64,000 nt of DNA from Symbiodinium natans (lineage: Eukaryota > Sar > Dinophyceae > Suessiales > Symbiodiniaceae), in contig CAJNDS010002322.1 in NCBI GenBank assembly GCA_905221605.1, positions 183,081-247,080 on the forward strand, read 5' to 3'. Made by a program: the position numbers and the translations under genes. Below are positions 29,382-39,259 of the stretch, piece by piece (the stretch's first letter is position 1; each line of letters begins with the position of its first letter). The notes below the pieces were generated by a model. It saw nothing but the letters and a program-made list of their open reading frames with translations. It was not told the origin of the DNA and searched no databases.

Positions 29382-29450
29382 GCCGCGGGATGCGCACCGG
29401 ATCCACCAGAAGCTCGCGGACTCAACGTGACGCCTCTGAAATCTTCCTAA
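29382..29450 (+). CDS. Putative exon (AAGCAPDPPEARGL)
   Basis: Acceptor AAGCCCGGCAG. Phase 0 reads AAGCAPDPPEARGLN and either stops at TAA 29448 after VTPLKSS or splices at the GT of AAC/GTGACG (29427). CCCTAAA lies on both sides. Confidence 0.35.
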   Translation, partial: AAGCAPDPPEARGLNVTPLKSS

Positions 29451-29566
29451 ACCCCCGAAACCCCAAACCCTAACCCTAAACACTAAAGCCTAAACCCTGA
29501 ACCCTGAACCCTGAACCCTAAACCCTAAACCCTAAACCCTAAACCCTCATCCTGAGAATCCTGAAG

Positions 29567-29633
29567 CTGGCGGCAAGGTGAGTAAGGTCATGCCAGGGCC
29601 CGCGCCCAAGAAGGCTCGGCTCGCCTGGTTTGT
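29567..29633 (+). CDS. Putative exon (GGKVSKVMPGPAPKKARL)
   Basis: Acceptor ATCCTGAAG; reads GGKVSKVMPGPAPKKARL then AWF to the GT of TTTGT/GTAGGG. The PKKAR patch may be a nuclear localisation signal. Confidence 0.45.
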
Positions 29634-29634
29634 G

Positions 29635-30150
29635 TAGGGTTTGGGGTTTGGGGTTTGGGGTTTAGGGTTTGTTTTTTAGGGTTTGGGGTTTAGGGTTTAG
29701 GATTTGGGTTTTAGGGTTTAGGGTTTGGGGTTCAGGGGTTCGAGGGTTTGGGGTTTGGGGTTCAGGGTTTGAGGTTTCGGGATTAGGGCTTCGGGTGTAC
29801 TGTAGGGTTTGGGGTTTGGGGGTTTTATATGGTTTAGGTTTCGGGCTTTGCGGTTTGGGGTTCAGGGTGTAGGGTTTGGAGTTTAGGGTTTAGGGTTTGG
29901 GGTTGGGGGTTTAGGGTTCAGGGATTGGGGTTTAGGCTTTTCAGGGTTTGGGGTTTAGGGTTCAGGGTTTGGGGTTCAGGTTTTGGGTTTCAGGTTTGGG
30001 GTTTAGTGTGTGGGGTGTGGGGTGGTTCCGGTTGGGGTTGAGGGTTTCAGGGATTTGGGGTTCAGGCTCAAGCATGTCAACCCCCAAGCTAAACCAAACC
30101 CTAAACCCCTAAACCCCTAAACCCTAAACCCTAAACCCTAAACCCCAAAC
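29635..30150. repeat. Degenerate TTTGGGG/TTTAGGG tract, then CCCTAAA
   Basis: About 420 bp of mixed TTTGGGG, TTCAGGG and TTTAGGG followed by a short CCCTAAA array at 30095-30150. Confidence 0.85.
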
Positions 30151-30177
30151 CCCTGAGACTCGGGACTGCCACGGAAG

Positions 30178-30254
30178 GCGCCGCTAAACCTCTGGCTCAT
30201 GGCGCGGAATCTTGTTGCCGCCCGCGAGGAAGAGAAGAAAAGGCTCACTCTGGG
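30178..30254 (+). CDS. Charged coiled-coil exon A
   Basis: Phase 0 reads APLNLWLMARNLVAAREEE then KKRLTL, and splices at GGG/GTTCAGG carrying two bases. These complete a Gly codon with the first base of the exon at 31105. An amphipathic helix start. Confidence 0.5.
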
Positions 30255-30514
30255 GTTCAGGGTTTAGGGTTTAGGGTTTAGGGTTTAGGGTTTAGGGTTT
30301 AGGGTTTAGGGTTTAGGGTTTAGGGTTTCGGATTTGGGGTGTAGGGTTTTCCCAAAGTGCTTATACCCCGAGTATGGAAAGAACCCTGAACCTTCACCCG
30401 AAAAACCCAAAACCCCAAATAGGGTTTAGGGTTTAGGGTTACGGTTTAGGGTGATGCAGTAAACAAAACCCCTTGCTGGGGTTTGAGGTTGAGGTTTTAG
30501 AGTTTAGGGTTTCG

Positions 30515-30650
30515 ACAAGGGACCTTAGGGGGTTCTTAGGGGCTTCTCAGGTATATAGGGACCATATAAGGTATATATAGAGGTTCTTTTTTTCTAGGAG
30601 AAAATGATTAAGTTTTAAGGGCCCATTCTAGGGAACCTTCCTTATACCCC
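30515..30650. mobile_element. Family D, copy 3
   Basis: AGGGACCTTAGGGGG ... GGCTTCTCAGGTATATAGGG ... ATTAAG ... GGAACCTTCCTTATACCC. Confidence 0.65.
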
Positions 30651-30789
30651 ATAACCGGCGCAGGGCTTCGGATTTTCAAATGCTTGCAAGCTGCTGCAGG
30701 TCAGCTGGGGCATGCTTGTTCGGAAGCAGCTGAAGTTGCATCCCATAAACCCTAAACCCGAAATCCTAACCCTAAACGCCAAACCCCAT

Positions 30790-31080
30790 TAACCTTAAAC
30801 CCCAAACCCCAAACCCCAAACCCCAAACCCCAAACCCCAAACCCCAAACCCCAAACCCCAAACCCCAAACCCTAAACCCCAAACCCCAAACCCCAAACCC
30901 CAAACCCCAAACCCCAAACCCTAAACCCGGACCCTAAACCCTAAACCTTACAAACTAAACCCTTAACCCTTTAACCCTTAACCCTAAACCCTAAACCCGG
31001 ACCCTAAACCCTAAACCTTACAAACTAAACCCTTAACCCTTTAACCCTAAACCCTCAACTCTCAACCCTAGACCCTCAAC
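30790..31080. repeat. CCCCAAA array and a 66-bp direct duplication
   Basis: About 20 CCCCAAA units, then a block beginning CCCGGACCCTAAACC and containing ACCTTACAAACTAAACCCTT, present twice (about 30920-30985 and 30987-31050). Confidence 0.85.
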
Positions 31081-31104
31081 CTTATAAACCCTCATATCCG
31101 ACAG

Positions 31105-31234
31105 GTTGAAGCGGCAAGAGATGCAGGACCGAGGCTTGGCTGAGAGGCGCGCGAAGGAGGCGGCGAAGGAGGCGGCGAAGGAAGCGCAGCAACGCAAGGA
31201 AGGGGGCGGCTCGGACGGATCTCTGGCAATATGG
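31105..31234 (+). CDS. Charged coiled-coil exon B (Ala/Glu/Lys-rich)
   Basis: Acceptor ATATCCGACAG; with two carried bases it reads LKRQEMQDRGLAERRAKE, then three AAKEA-type repeats, QQRKEGGGSDG and SLAIW, ending at the GT of a TTTAGGG array in phase 0. An unbroken helix-forming stretch, strongly unlike the flanking repeat DNA. Confidence 0.6.
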
Positions 31235-31744
31235 GTTTAGGGTTTAGGGTTCAGGGCTTAGGGTCTAGGGTTTAGGGTTTAGGGCTACTCGGACCGGATC
31301 TTTGGCAAAGTTCAGGGAAGATGGGGGGAGGGGGTTTAGGGTTTAGGGTTTAGGGTTAGGGTTCCCGAAATTAGGGGGTACCTTGTTGGGGTCCTTAATA
31401 TACGGGGATCCTACTATTTGGGGTCTGTATCCAGGGTCCCCTATAACCCCCTGTTGAGTTTTAGGGTTTAGCTTACCGGTTCGTAGTAGGGAATGCGGGA
31501 ATTATGGGGTCTTGAAGTATATATTAGGGGATACAAGTACGTGGGTTAGGGTTTCCAGGTCTTGACTAAGGACAATCCCTGGATGGACGCAAGATTGAAC
31601 AACCTAGCTCCTACCGCTGTCGCTGCCCTCGTACCAGAACCATCTGGGTCTAGGGTTCAGGGCGTAAGGGTTTCTTCCTAAACCCTAAACCCCAAACCCT
31701 CAACCCTAAACCCTAAACCCTGCACCCTAAAAGGTGACTGGCAG

Positions 31745-31856
31745 CAGGGAGAAGGCTGGCAGGGAGATGGAGCTGGGGAGACCTGGCGAGACCGTGACTG
31801 GAAGGCGTGGAAGGAGGACTGGGAGGGCTGGAAGGGGTGGACACCGAATCTCGGTC
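31745..31856 (+). CDS. Trp-rich exon C (DWKAWKEDWEGWKGW)
   Basis: With the acceptor at GTGACTGGCAG (31744) the frame is phase 0, as exon B requires: QGEGWQGDGAGETWRDR then DWKAWKEDWEGWKGW and TPNLG, to a GT at 31854 or 31857. Regularly spaced Trp with Asp/Lys is known from dinoflagellate RNA-binding proteins. The following intron holds a family E element instead of a TTTAGGG array. Confidence 0.6.
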
Positions 31857-31865
31857 GTTGTTGAG

Positions 31866-31990
31866 CATCATTTTCTACTCATTGCTTAAGAACCCCGAAA
31901 AAATAAACAAATATTCTTCCTTGTTAAGGGTAATATGGGGATTATCATTTTTCTATTCTTTTGGGGTTCTTAAGCAAATAGTAGTTTTGC
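31866..31990. mobile_element. Family E, copy 2
   Basis: CTACTCATTGCTTAAGAACC on the left and TTGGGGTTCTTAAGCAAATA on the right form a palindrome. It follows exon C closely. 32000-32150 carries AGTGCTTAAGCCCAATAAGG, a motif shared with 51.2 kb. Confidence 0.7.
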
Positions 31991-32219
31991 ATTTGTTTAT
32001 GAGTGCTTAAGCCCAATAAGGAACAACCATGATCGTGTTTATGGCATAGTTTATGAATACGTATAACCGTATAAGCTTAGAAACCCAACACAGAACAAAA
32101 ATGATTATATTTATGAATACCTAAAACGGAAGAAGGAACAAAGATGAGCAGTTTCTAGATAGTACCCAACAATAACCTAAACCCTAAACCCTAAACCCTA
32201 AAAACAAGCAATGGTGCAG

Positions 32220-32360
32220 GAAGGATGCGTGGAAAGACTGGAAGGACTGGGCCACGGAAAAGGAGTCGAAGGAGGCGGAGGAGGAGGCCGACTGGAAGGC
32301 TTGGCCCCAGAAGGAGGAGCAGAAGCAGAAGGAGGAGAACGCAGAGGATCAGGCCGATCA
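32220..32360 (+). CDS. Trp/Glu/Lys-rich exon D (KDAWKDWKDW)
   Basis: Follows CCCTAAA and a GGTGCAG acceptor. Reads KDAWKDWKDWATEKESKEAE, EEADWKAWPQKEE and QKQKEENAEDQAD, ending at the GT of a TTTAGGG array. It is clearly from the same protein type as exon C. The simplest junction with exon C is one base out of phase, so a small exon or another acceptor (32208) may be involved. Confidence 0.6.
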
Positions 32361-32570
32361 GTTTAGGGTTTAGGGTTTAGGGTTTAGGGTTTAGGGTTTA
32401 GGGTTTAGGGTTTAGGGTTTAGGGTTTAGTTTGACATTGGGATTGATCGAACAAACTCTGGGTTCCTACAACACTAAGGAGTGTATCTAAAATAGAGACC
32501 CCTCCCCCCAAAGGGTTTAGGGTTTAGGGTTTAGGGTTTGGGGTCTAGGGTTTAGCGTTTAGTTTAGGGT
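32361..32570. repeat. TTTAGGG arrays
   Basis: Perfect array 32361-32430 starting at the donor of exon D, and a second short one at 32515-32570 that leads, unusually, into the acceptor of exon E. Confidence 0.9.
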
Positions 32571-32578
32571 TCTCCCAG

Positions 32579-32643
32579 GAGGAAGGGCCGGGGCCCAACG
32601 CGAGTGGCAAGCGGAAGCAGCCGGCAACACCTGTCCCGAGCCG
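32579..32643 (+). CDS. Exon E, nuclear-signal-like (ASGKRKQP)
   Basis: Acceptor TTCTCCCAG; phase 0 reads EEGPGPNASGKRKQPATPVP then SR, donor GAGCCG/GTGCTG. It joins in phase to exon F (shared Arg codon). Another frame is open for longer (RKGRGPTRVASGSS). Confidence 0.5.
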
Positions 32644-32829
32644 GTGCTGCTTTAGATTCTTTGTTTTTGGCCGCGGGGGTCGGTGAGGACCCTAAAGCCT
32701 AAACCCTAAACCCTAGACCCTAAATCCTAAACCCTAAACCCGAGAGGGAGGGGTGAGGGGTGAGAGATAAGGGAGGAGCCGAGAGCGGAGGAGCCGAGGA
32801 GCCAGCGGTTGGGGGGAGGGGGTGTGGGG

Positions 32830-33180
32830 GCGAGTGTAGTCTTTATTGTTATACATTATACATGTTGTGTATATGTATATACACATGTAAAAGAAACAAA
32901 TAAATTCAATAAATAATTAAGCAAGTAAATAAATGAATAGATATAAACAATAAAGAAATACATAAATAAAGAAAGAAACAAGTAAATAAATAAGTAAGTA
33001 TATAAGTATAAAAATAAATAAATACATATATATATATATATATTTATTTATTTATGCAGATTATTCATATTTATGTTGTTTACATGTGTAGTTATCATAT
33101 GTATGAATGAATTTCTTACATATCATATTTCGAATTATATGACTATATTGTTACGCCATTTGTGTTTTCGAAGGTGGGTG
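32830..33180. other. AT-rich island
   Basis: AAATAAAT/TATATA-rich block with no heptamers and no genes. 33180-33490 is unique with degenerate CCCTAAA. Confidence 0.7.
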
Positions 33181-33498
33181 GAGCGGGGTAATTGGGGGGG
33201 GGGGGGTGGGGATGGGGTGTCTAGGTGTTGGGGCAGGGCGTGAAGTCAGTGATCGCGGGTACGGGGAAGACTTGTGGAATTCTCCAGGCAGATGCTTGTT
33301 GAAAGAGCCGCATGCGATGGGAGTTTGGCCTAAGTCAAGACTCGAAATCCTAAATCAACGCCTTAAACCCTAAACCTTATTAAACCCTAAACCCTAAACC
33401 CTAAAACCAAAGCCCTGAACTCAGGACAAATCCTAAGCCCTAGGCCCTAAACCCGAAGCCCTAAGCCCTAAACCCTAAACCCAAAGCCCTGAACTCAG

Positions 33499-33543
33499 GA
33501 AGCTTGCCCCGAAGACGAAAGCAAAGACGAAGAAGCCGTTGCA
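33499..33543 (+). CDS. Exon F, Lys-rich
   Basis: Acceptor CTGAACTCAG; with two carried bases reads KLAPKTKAKTKKPL and continues in phase into exon G. Followed by a CCCTAAG array (33598-33665). Confidence 0.5.
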
Positions 33544-33954
33544 GTTCCTTGGCTTCCTTTCTGCTTCACCTCACGGGTACTTCTTCTCTTCCAAGCCCTA
33601 AACCCTAAGCCCTAAGCCCTAAGCCCTAAGCCCTAAGCCCTAAGCCCTAAGCCCTAAGCCCTAAGCCCTAAACCCTAAACCCAAAACCCAAAACCCAAAA
33701 ACCCAAACTTGCCCTAACTAGATCTGCAAGTTTTGGAGCACTTCTATACCCTTACAACTATATAGGCTTTGGGACATTTTCTCTTTCCCCTCGTTAGGTT
33801 TATGAGGGTTTAGAGTTTAGGGTTTAGGGTTTAGGGTTTAGGGTCTAGGGTTTATGGTTTAGGGAGATGGATTTCTTGAGGGGGTTTCTAGGGGCCGTGC
33901 TGGACAAACCCTTATGAACCCTTATAAACCCTTACAAAGCCTTATAAACCCTCC

Positions 33955-34112
33955 GTGATAAACCCTCCTACTACCCCCCTCTATTACTACCCCTTTTTAA
34001 GGTTCCCGCCTTAAATATCCTTCATGAGGCTGAATTCTCCCTAGCCTTAATTATGGGGGGAACCTTGGGTGGGTGGGGGGGGGAGGGGGGGGCGTAGTAT
34101 AGAGGGGTAGTA
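33955..34112. mobile_element. Family G palindrome, copy 2
   Basis: CCTACTACCCCCCTCTATTA on the left mirrors GTAGTATAGAGGGGTAGTAG on the right, with the TTCATGAGGCTGAATT core. Confidence 0.75.
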
Positions 34113-34183
34113 GCCCTAAACCGTAACCCTAAACCCCAAACCCGAAACCTTAAACCCTAAACCCTAAACCCTCAACCCTGTAG

Positions 34184-34231
34184 GCTGCCAAAAGCCCGGC
34201 CGAAGGCCTTGCCGAGCAAGGCAGAGCCAAG
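34184..34231 (+). CDS. Exon G, Lys/Pro-rich
   Basis: Acceptor AACCCTGTAG. In the phase set by exon F it reads LPKARPKALPSKAEP, with donor CCAAG/GTGTGG; exon H then follows in phase. Another frame (AAKSPAEGLAEQGRAKV) is open. Confidence 0.5.
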
Positions 34232-34254
34232 GTGTGGATGTCGGGTTTGGTAGG

Positions 34255-34700
34255 GTTTAGGGTTTAGGGTTTGGGGTTTGGGGTTTAGGGTTTAGGGTTT
34301 AGGGTTTAGGGTTCAGGGTTCAGGGTTCAGGGTTCAGGGTTTAGGGTTTAGGGTTTAGGGTACAGGGTTTAGGGCGCAGGGCTCAGGGGTTTCGGGCCCT
34401 ACCTAGAAAATTGCGGTTCCTTGCTCAACCCTGATTTACCAAGCCCTAAATGCCCCAAACCTTAAACTCTAAATACGTACCCTAAATACCCTCAATAACC
34501 TACATACCCCAAATACCCGAATACCGTGAGACCTCACCCTACATACGCTGATTACCCTTAATACCCTCAATACCCTACATACCCTGAATATCCTTAATGC
34601 CCGAAATACCCTACAAACCCTAAATACCCTGAATACCCTGAATACCCTCAATGTCCTAATCGCCTTAATGCCCTACATGCCCTGATTTCTCTACTACATC
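34255..34700. repeat. TTTAGGG/TTCAGGG array, then degenerate ATACCCTGA repeats
   Basis: 34255-34390 heptamers with TTCAGGG variants; 34470-34680 is a degenerate 9-bp ATACCCTNA repeat. No gene seen. Confidence 0.8.
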
Positions 34701-34750
34701 CTAAATCCTGAACCCTAAACCCTAAACCCTAACAGCGGCTTCCCCTGCAG

Positions 34751-34815
34751 GTCAGCCGCTGTGAAAGCCGAGGAGCAGGAACCCGACTCTGTTTGGGGTC
34801 TCCTCGAGGCACAGG
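34751..34815 (+). CDS. Exon H, acidic (SAAVKAEEQEPDSVW)
   Basis: Strong acceptor CTTCCCCTGCAG. With two carried bases from exon G it reads SAAVKAEEQEPDSVW then GLLEAQ, ending at CAGG/GTTGAGG. Exons E to H are mutually in phase. Confidence 0.55.
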
Positions 34816-36350
34816 GTTGAGGGTTTAGGGTTTAGGGTTAGGGTTTAGGGTTTAGGGTTTAGGGTTAGGGTTTAGGGATTCGGGTTTAGGGTTTAGGGTT
34901 TAGGAGTTGGGGTGCATTTGGGGAGCCCTGTACATGTTAAACTTCTAGGGAATAGAGTTATGGGGTTTTGGGTCTTGCGCGGTGAGTTTGAGGGTGTTTC
35001 AGTTGTCTCACATTCACATGTTGCTTGGCTTCTTGGGCTTAATTAGGGAGGTTTCAGGGGCACCGAACCTCCCCAACCCGCCACCCCACTCCCTTGTTTT
35101 TTGGGGATAGGCGGGCGCTGGTCGAGCGCTCAGTGAGCTCAGTCGCCCGTCTGGGCTCCCTTATAACAAGGACCCCACAAAGGTCCCCCCCCCCCAAATT
35201 CGGAAACCCCCCCCATGTGACCCGGTGAATGAGGTGTCCCACCGTGCCCCGAAGTGACCCAAGTGACCCCCCCAGAAACCCAAACTGCGCTCCAAGTACT
35301 CCCCACTGTTCTGACCCAAGTGGCACCAAGGTTTAGGGTTTAGGGTTTAGGGTTTAGGGTTTAGGGTTTAGGGTTTAGGGTTTAGGGTTTAGGGTTTAGG
35401 CTTTAGGGTTTAGAGTTTGGGGTCTCAAGTGTGCCCTGAGTGCCACACAGTGACCTAAGTGACTCAAGTGCCCCATAAGTGAACCTTGCAACGCACCACT
35501 GGAAGTGACTCAAGTGTCCTAAGTGACCCAAATGACCCGAATGCCCCAGGTGACCGAGTGACTGAAGCATTCCAGCTCACCCAAGCAATGCCACACGTCC
35601 TAAGTGACCCAAGCAACCTAAGTGTCGCAAGTGACGCAGGTGATCCAAGCAACACAAGTGTTCGCATTTGTCCAATTTTTGTGAAGTGTCCCAAGTCTGA
35701 CTCCAGGCGACCCAAGTGTCCCAAGTGCTCCAAGCGACCCATGTGACACAACTCATCGGTGGCTTGAATGACGAGTTCATATCAAGTTCGTCTCAACCAC
35801 TTGCTTCCGTTTGGCACGCCCTAAACCCCAAACCCCAAACCCTAACCCTTAAACTCTAAACCCTCTACGCTAAACCCTAAACCCGAACCGCTGATTTTTA
35901 AACCCTAAACCCTACATCCTGACCCCCTGAAGTGTGTCGGCCGAGGGAGGCGCCTCGCTGAGTGATCTGCTTGCTTGGGGTTGAAGGTTGAGGGTTTAGG
36001 GTTTAGGGCTCAGGGTTTAGCGACGTAGGTCAACTTCTAAACTTAACCCATAACCCCCGCAACGCCCCAAACCGAGGCCCAAACCCAAAGCTGCAAAATC
36101 CCAAACCCCTGGCAACGCGCCTGAAAGGCCGTCAGACTCTAAATGGCTGAGGGTTTGAGGGTTTAGTGTTCGGGGCTTGGGGCGATACTTTGCATCTTTG
36201 CACCCCACCAACACCACGACTGTGTAAATAATCTCAACCAGGGGTAAAGGCTCCCTAAACCCGAAGCCCTAAACCCTAAACCCTAAACCCTAAACCCTAA
36301 ACCCTAAACCCTAAACCCTAAACCCTAAACCCTAAACCTTAACCCTAAAC
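34800..36350. other. Long intron or intergenic stretch: arrays and a degenerate CCAAGTGAC repeat
   Basis: TTTAGGG at 34815-34900 and 35331-35420. 35205-35760 is rich in AAGTGACCC/CCAAGTGTC words of about 9-10 bp in drifting register; frames through it are not conserved. CCCTAAA at 35820-35930 and 36264-36350. No exon recognised. Confidence 0.7.
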
Positions 36351-36412
36351 CCCTTAATCCTTTGGGGTTCAGGGGTTTCCTGATGAGACACAGCATGAGC
36401 TGCTTCCACTAG

Positions 36413-36498
36413 GCTCCTCCATGTAAGGAGGCCGCCAAGGAGGAGGACGCCGCAGCCCACACCCTTCCAGCCCAAGCCCAAATTGCCCGGAATCCCGG
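36413..36498 (+). CDS. Exon I, Ala/Glu-rich
   Basis: Acceptor CTTCCACTAG; phase 0 reads APPCKEAAKEEDAAAHTLPA then QAQIARNP, to the GT of a TTTAGGG array. An alternative acceptor at 36427 gives the same frame. Confidence 0.5.
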
Positions 36499-36597
36499 GT
36501 TTAGGGTTTAGGGTTTAGGGTTTAGGGTTTAGGGTTTAGGGTTTAGGGTTTAGGGTTTAGGGTTTAGGGTTTAGGGTTTAGGGTTTAGGGTTCAGGG
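36499..36597. repeat. TTTAGGG array
   Basis: About 13 perfect units starting at the donor of exon I. Confidence 0.95.
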
Positions 36598-36749
36598 CGA
36601 GCCTACACCATTGCAAACTTTTCCCATATCATCCTCATACAGCAATACTACAAACTACCAATTCAAATTCATACGTAGGCCGCAAGCCCCGATCTTGAAC
36701 TCCTTCCGCCCACGTGGGAGAGCCCCTCAACCCCAAAATTTGGTTGAGG

Positions 36750-36870
36750 GTTTTTCATGGGTTCCCCTACTACCCCCCGTCTATACTACCCCCCCCCCAG
36801 GTTCCCCCCTAAAATAACCTTAATTAAGCTTAATTATCCCTAAAAAGCCTTAATTAGGGGGGAACCCATG
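36750..36870. mobile_element. Family G palindrome, copy 3
   Basis: CATGGGTTCCCCTACTACCC on the left, GGGGGGAACCCATGGGT on the right, with the CCTTAATTAAGCTTAATTA core. The best-preserved copy. Confidence 0.8.
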
Positions 36871-36904
36871 GGTTTAGAGCTCAGGATGATTGGGTTTGTG
36901 GCTG

Positions 36905-37015
36905 TACCATAGGGGTCGGAAGAATTGATAATTGTAGGCCCTTATGGTCCCTTTATTATACTACAATAACCCTATCCAAAACTATTCAGGCTCCTATGTT
37001 AGGGGTTTTGGGGGC
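36905..37015. mobile_element. Family H, copy 2
   Basis: AGGGGTCGGAAGAATTGATA ... CCCTTATGGTCCCTTTATTA ... TATTCAGGCTCC, matching 6616-6725. Confidence 0.6.
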
Positions 37016-37219
37016 TTTCATGGCTCCGGATCGATGGCTTTCCCTAAGCCTGAAGCCTCTTTTGCAGCCCTCAACCCTAAACCCTAAACCCTAAACCCGA
37101 AACCCTAAACCCTAAACCCTAAACCCTGAACCCTAAACCCTAAACCCCAAACCATAAACCCGAAAACCCCAAGCCCGCAGCCCGAAACCCTAACGCCTGA
37201 ATCCAAACCCCCTCACAAG

Positions 37220-37310
37220 GAGCCGGCAGATGAGGAGGAGCTCGCACGACAGCAGGGCATAGAGGAGGCTCGGCAGCAGGGCATGGAGGAGGCTCGGCAG
37301 CAGGGCATGG
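37220..37310 (+). CDS. Exon J with three 24-nt repeats (EEARQQGM)
   Basis: Acceptor CCCTCACAAG after CCCTAAA; phase 0 is the only well-open frame: EPADEEELARQQGI, then EEARQQGM twice. The 24-nt DNA repeats differ by few bases, so the expansion is recent. The third unit runs straight into a 130-bp G-tract, so the donor is unclear. Confidence 0.55.
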
Positions 37311-37349
37311 GGGGGGGGGGGGGGGGGGGGGGGTGGGGGAGGGGGGGGG

Positions 37350-37430
<81 letters not shown>

Positions 37431-37437
37431 GGGGGTT
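37308..37437. repeat. G-tract
   Basis: About 130 bp of almost pure G with scattered A and one T. Poly-Gly (or poly-Pro on the minus strand) frames are artefacts. Confidence 0.95.
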
Positions 37438-37636
37438 TTGGGTTGTGGGTTTTCTCGGCTTTGGGGGGGGGGTCGGGCGGCTTAGATTTCGTTTTTGGGT
37501 TGAGTTTAGAGCTCTGTGAAACCCGAGATTCAAAACCAGAAGCCCCAAACCCCCGAAACCCTAAACCCTAGATCCTGAACACTGACCGGGTGGAGATGAA
37601 GTGGGTTCGGGTTTGGGCGTCCTCGGGTTTGGTCAG

Positions 37637-37684
37637 ATCAGGACGAGGCCAGAGCGCAAGAGCAAGCGGAGGAGCCTCCGGCTG
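37637..37684 (+). CDS. Exon K, Gln/Glu-rich
   Basis: Acceptor GTTTGGTCAG; reads QDEARAQEQAEEPPAA. No GT donor is close; a GC donor near 37687 is possible. Confidence 0.4.
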
Positions 37685-37856
37685 CATGCCTGACCTTAAC
37701 ATGGCACACTTTTCATTCAGGGTTTAGGGTTTGGGGTTTGGGGTTAGGGTTTAGGGTTTCGGGTTTCGGGTTTAGGGTGGGTGGTGTGTACCTTCGTTTG
37801 AGATCGGTACCTAGCAAAGGAGGGCACGGCTCCATGGCTTTCGTTTGTTTTCGAAC

Positions 37857-37900
37857 ATATATATATATGTATATACATATACATATACATACATACATAT

Positions 37901-37934
<34 letters not shown>

Positions 37935-37945
37935 ATTACTATATA
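37857..37945. repeat. TA/CATA microsatellite
   Basis: ATATATGTATATACATATAC-type sequence; frames with VYVYIYIYI are artefacts. 38125-38245 is a TTTAGGG/TTTGGGG array. Confidence 0.9.
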
Positions 37946-38261
37946 TACACATAGAGATACATACCGCGAATAGAAGCCATATATAGCCCTCAACACCGCT
38001 TAGAAATAAGGTGCCCTACTGGGAAACTCCCATCCTGATCCTTGTTGGACCCCAAACCCGAAAAGGACCTTTCGTTTTTTGGTCAATTTCTGAACCCTTC
38101 AGCCGGAAAGCCCCAACTTTTAGAGGTCGAGGGTTTAGGGTTTAGGGTTTGGGGTTTGGGGTTTGGGGTTTGGGTGGGTTTAGGGTTAAGGGTTAAGCGT
38201 TAAGGGCTAAGGGTTTAGGGTTTAGGGTTTAGGGTTTGGGGTTGCGAGCCCTTGTGCCCAG

Positions 38262-38348
38262 GAGCAAGGACGTCGTGTAGAGCAATCAACGCAGGTGGGG
38301 GAGGCGGTGGTGCCCAAAGAGGAGGACAGCGAGCAGCCCCCCACCTAA
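38262..38348 (+). CDS. Exon L, acidic
   Basis: Acceptor TTGTGCCCAG; phase 0 reads EQGRRVEQSTQVGEAV then VPKEEDSEQPPT and meets TAA at 38346, where the CCCTAAA array begins. Either a true C-terminus or an exon with an unusual donor. Flanking arrays are reversed compared with most exons. Confidence 0.4.
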   Translation, partial: EQGRRVEQSTQVGEAVVPKEEDSEQPPT

Positions 38349-38545
38349 ACCCTAAACTGTTAAACCCGAAACCCGAAACCCGAAACCCTAAACCCTAAAC
38401 CCTAAACCCTAAACCCTAAACCCTAAACCCTAAACCCTAAACCCTAAACCCTAAACCCTAAACCCTAAACCCTAAACCCTAAACCCTAAACCCTAAACCC
38501 TTAGCCCTTAACCCTTAACCCTTAACCCTTAACCCTAAACCCACC
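38340..38545. repeat. CCCTAAA array with CCCGAAA and CCCTTAA ends
   Basis: Perfect heptamers in the middle, CCCGAAA at the left and CCCTTAA at the right. 38550-39060 contains short arrays and unique DNA, no gene seen. Confidence 0.9.
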
Positions 38546-39161
38546 CAAACCCCAACAGAGTGTTCGGCTTTGGGGTGTCTGCCTGGCCAGAAGCGTGGGA
38601 ACCTAAACAACGCAGAACGCGCGGTTCCGAAACCCTTAAAACCTTAAACCCTTAAACCCTTAAATTATCAACCCCCCAAACCCTTGAGCCCTTAAGCCCT
38701 GAAGCCCTTCAACCCTTGTGGCCGCAACACCTCTGGTCACGTCGGGCTTTGAGTCGAGGGCCTTTGAGAGTGTTTTCGTTTAGAGTTTAGGGTTTAGGGT
38801 TTAGGGTTTAGGGTTTAGGGTTTGGGGTCTAAGGGTTTTGGGGTTTTTGGGCTTGGGAGCTCTAAACGCTGTAAGTTTTCGGGGCTTGCCGAAGTGGCCC
38901 GACCCGCAGCCTTAAGGGTTTAGGGTACTGTACCTAGCATCAAAGCCCCTAAGCCCTGAACCCTCGAAACCCTAAGCTCAAAAAGCCCTCACTTACAACC
39001 CAATCATAGCCCTTTAAGGCTACTTAAGCAGCTTATATGTCGGTTATACCGACACTGAAAATGGGTTACCCTAAACCCTAAACCCTAAACCCTAAACACT
39101 AAACCCTAAACCCTAAACCCTAAACCCGAAACCCTAAACTCCAAGCAGCCTCTGTAGACAG

Positions 39162-39259
39162 GAGGTCGCAGAGGGAGGCCCCGCGCCGGCGGAGTCCCCG
39201 CATGCTGCCTCGACCAAGGAAGAGGAGCCTCAGGACCCTCAGAAGCCTCAATCCCTGAG
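39162..39259 (+). CDS. Exon M, Pro/Glu-rich
   Basis: Acceptor CTCTGTAGACAG; phase 0 reads EVAEGGPAPAESPHAASTK then EEEPQDPQKPQSL, donor CTGAG/GTTTAGG. A second, Arg-rich frame is also open. Confidence 0.5.

Noticed and set aside
35464-35780. Leu/His/Gly-rich frames of 67-95 codons on both strands
   Set aside because: They translate a degenerate CCAAGTGAC repeat in several frames.
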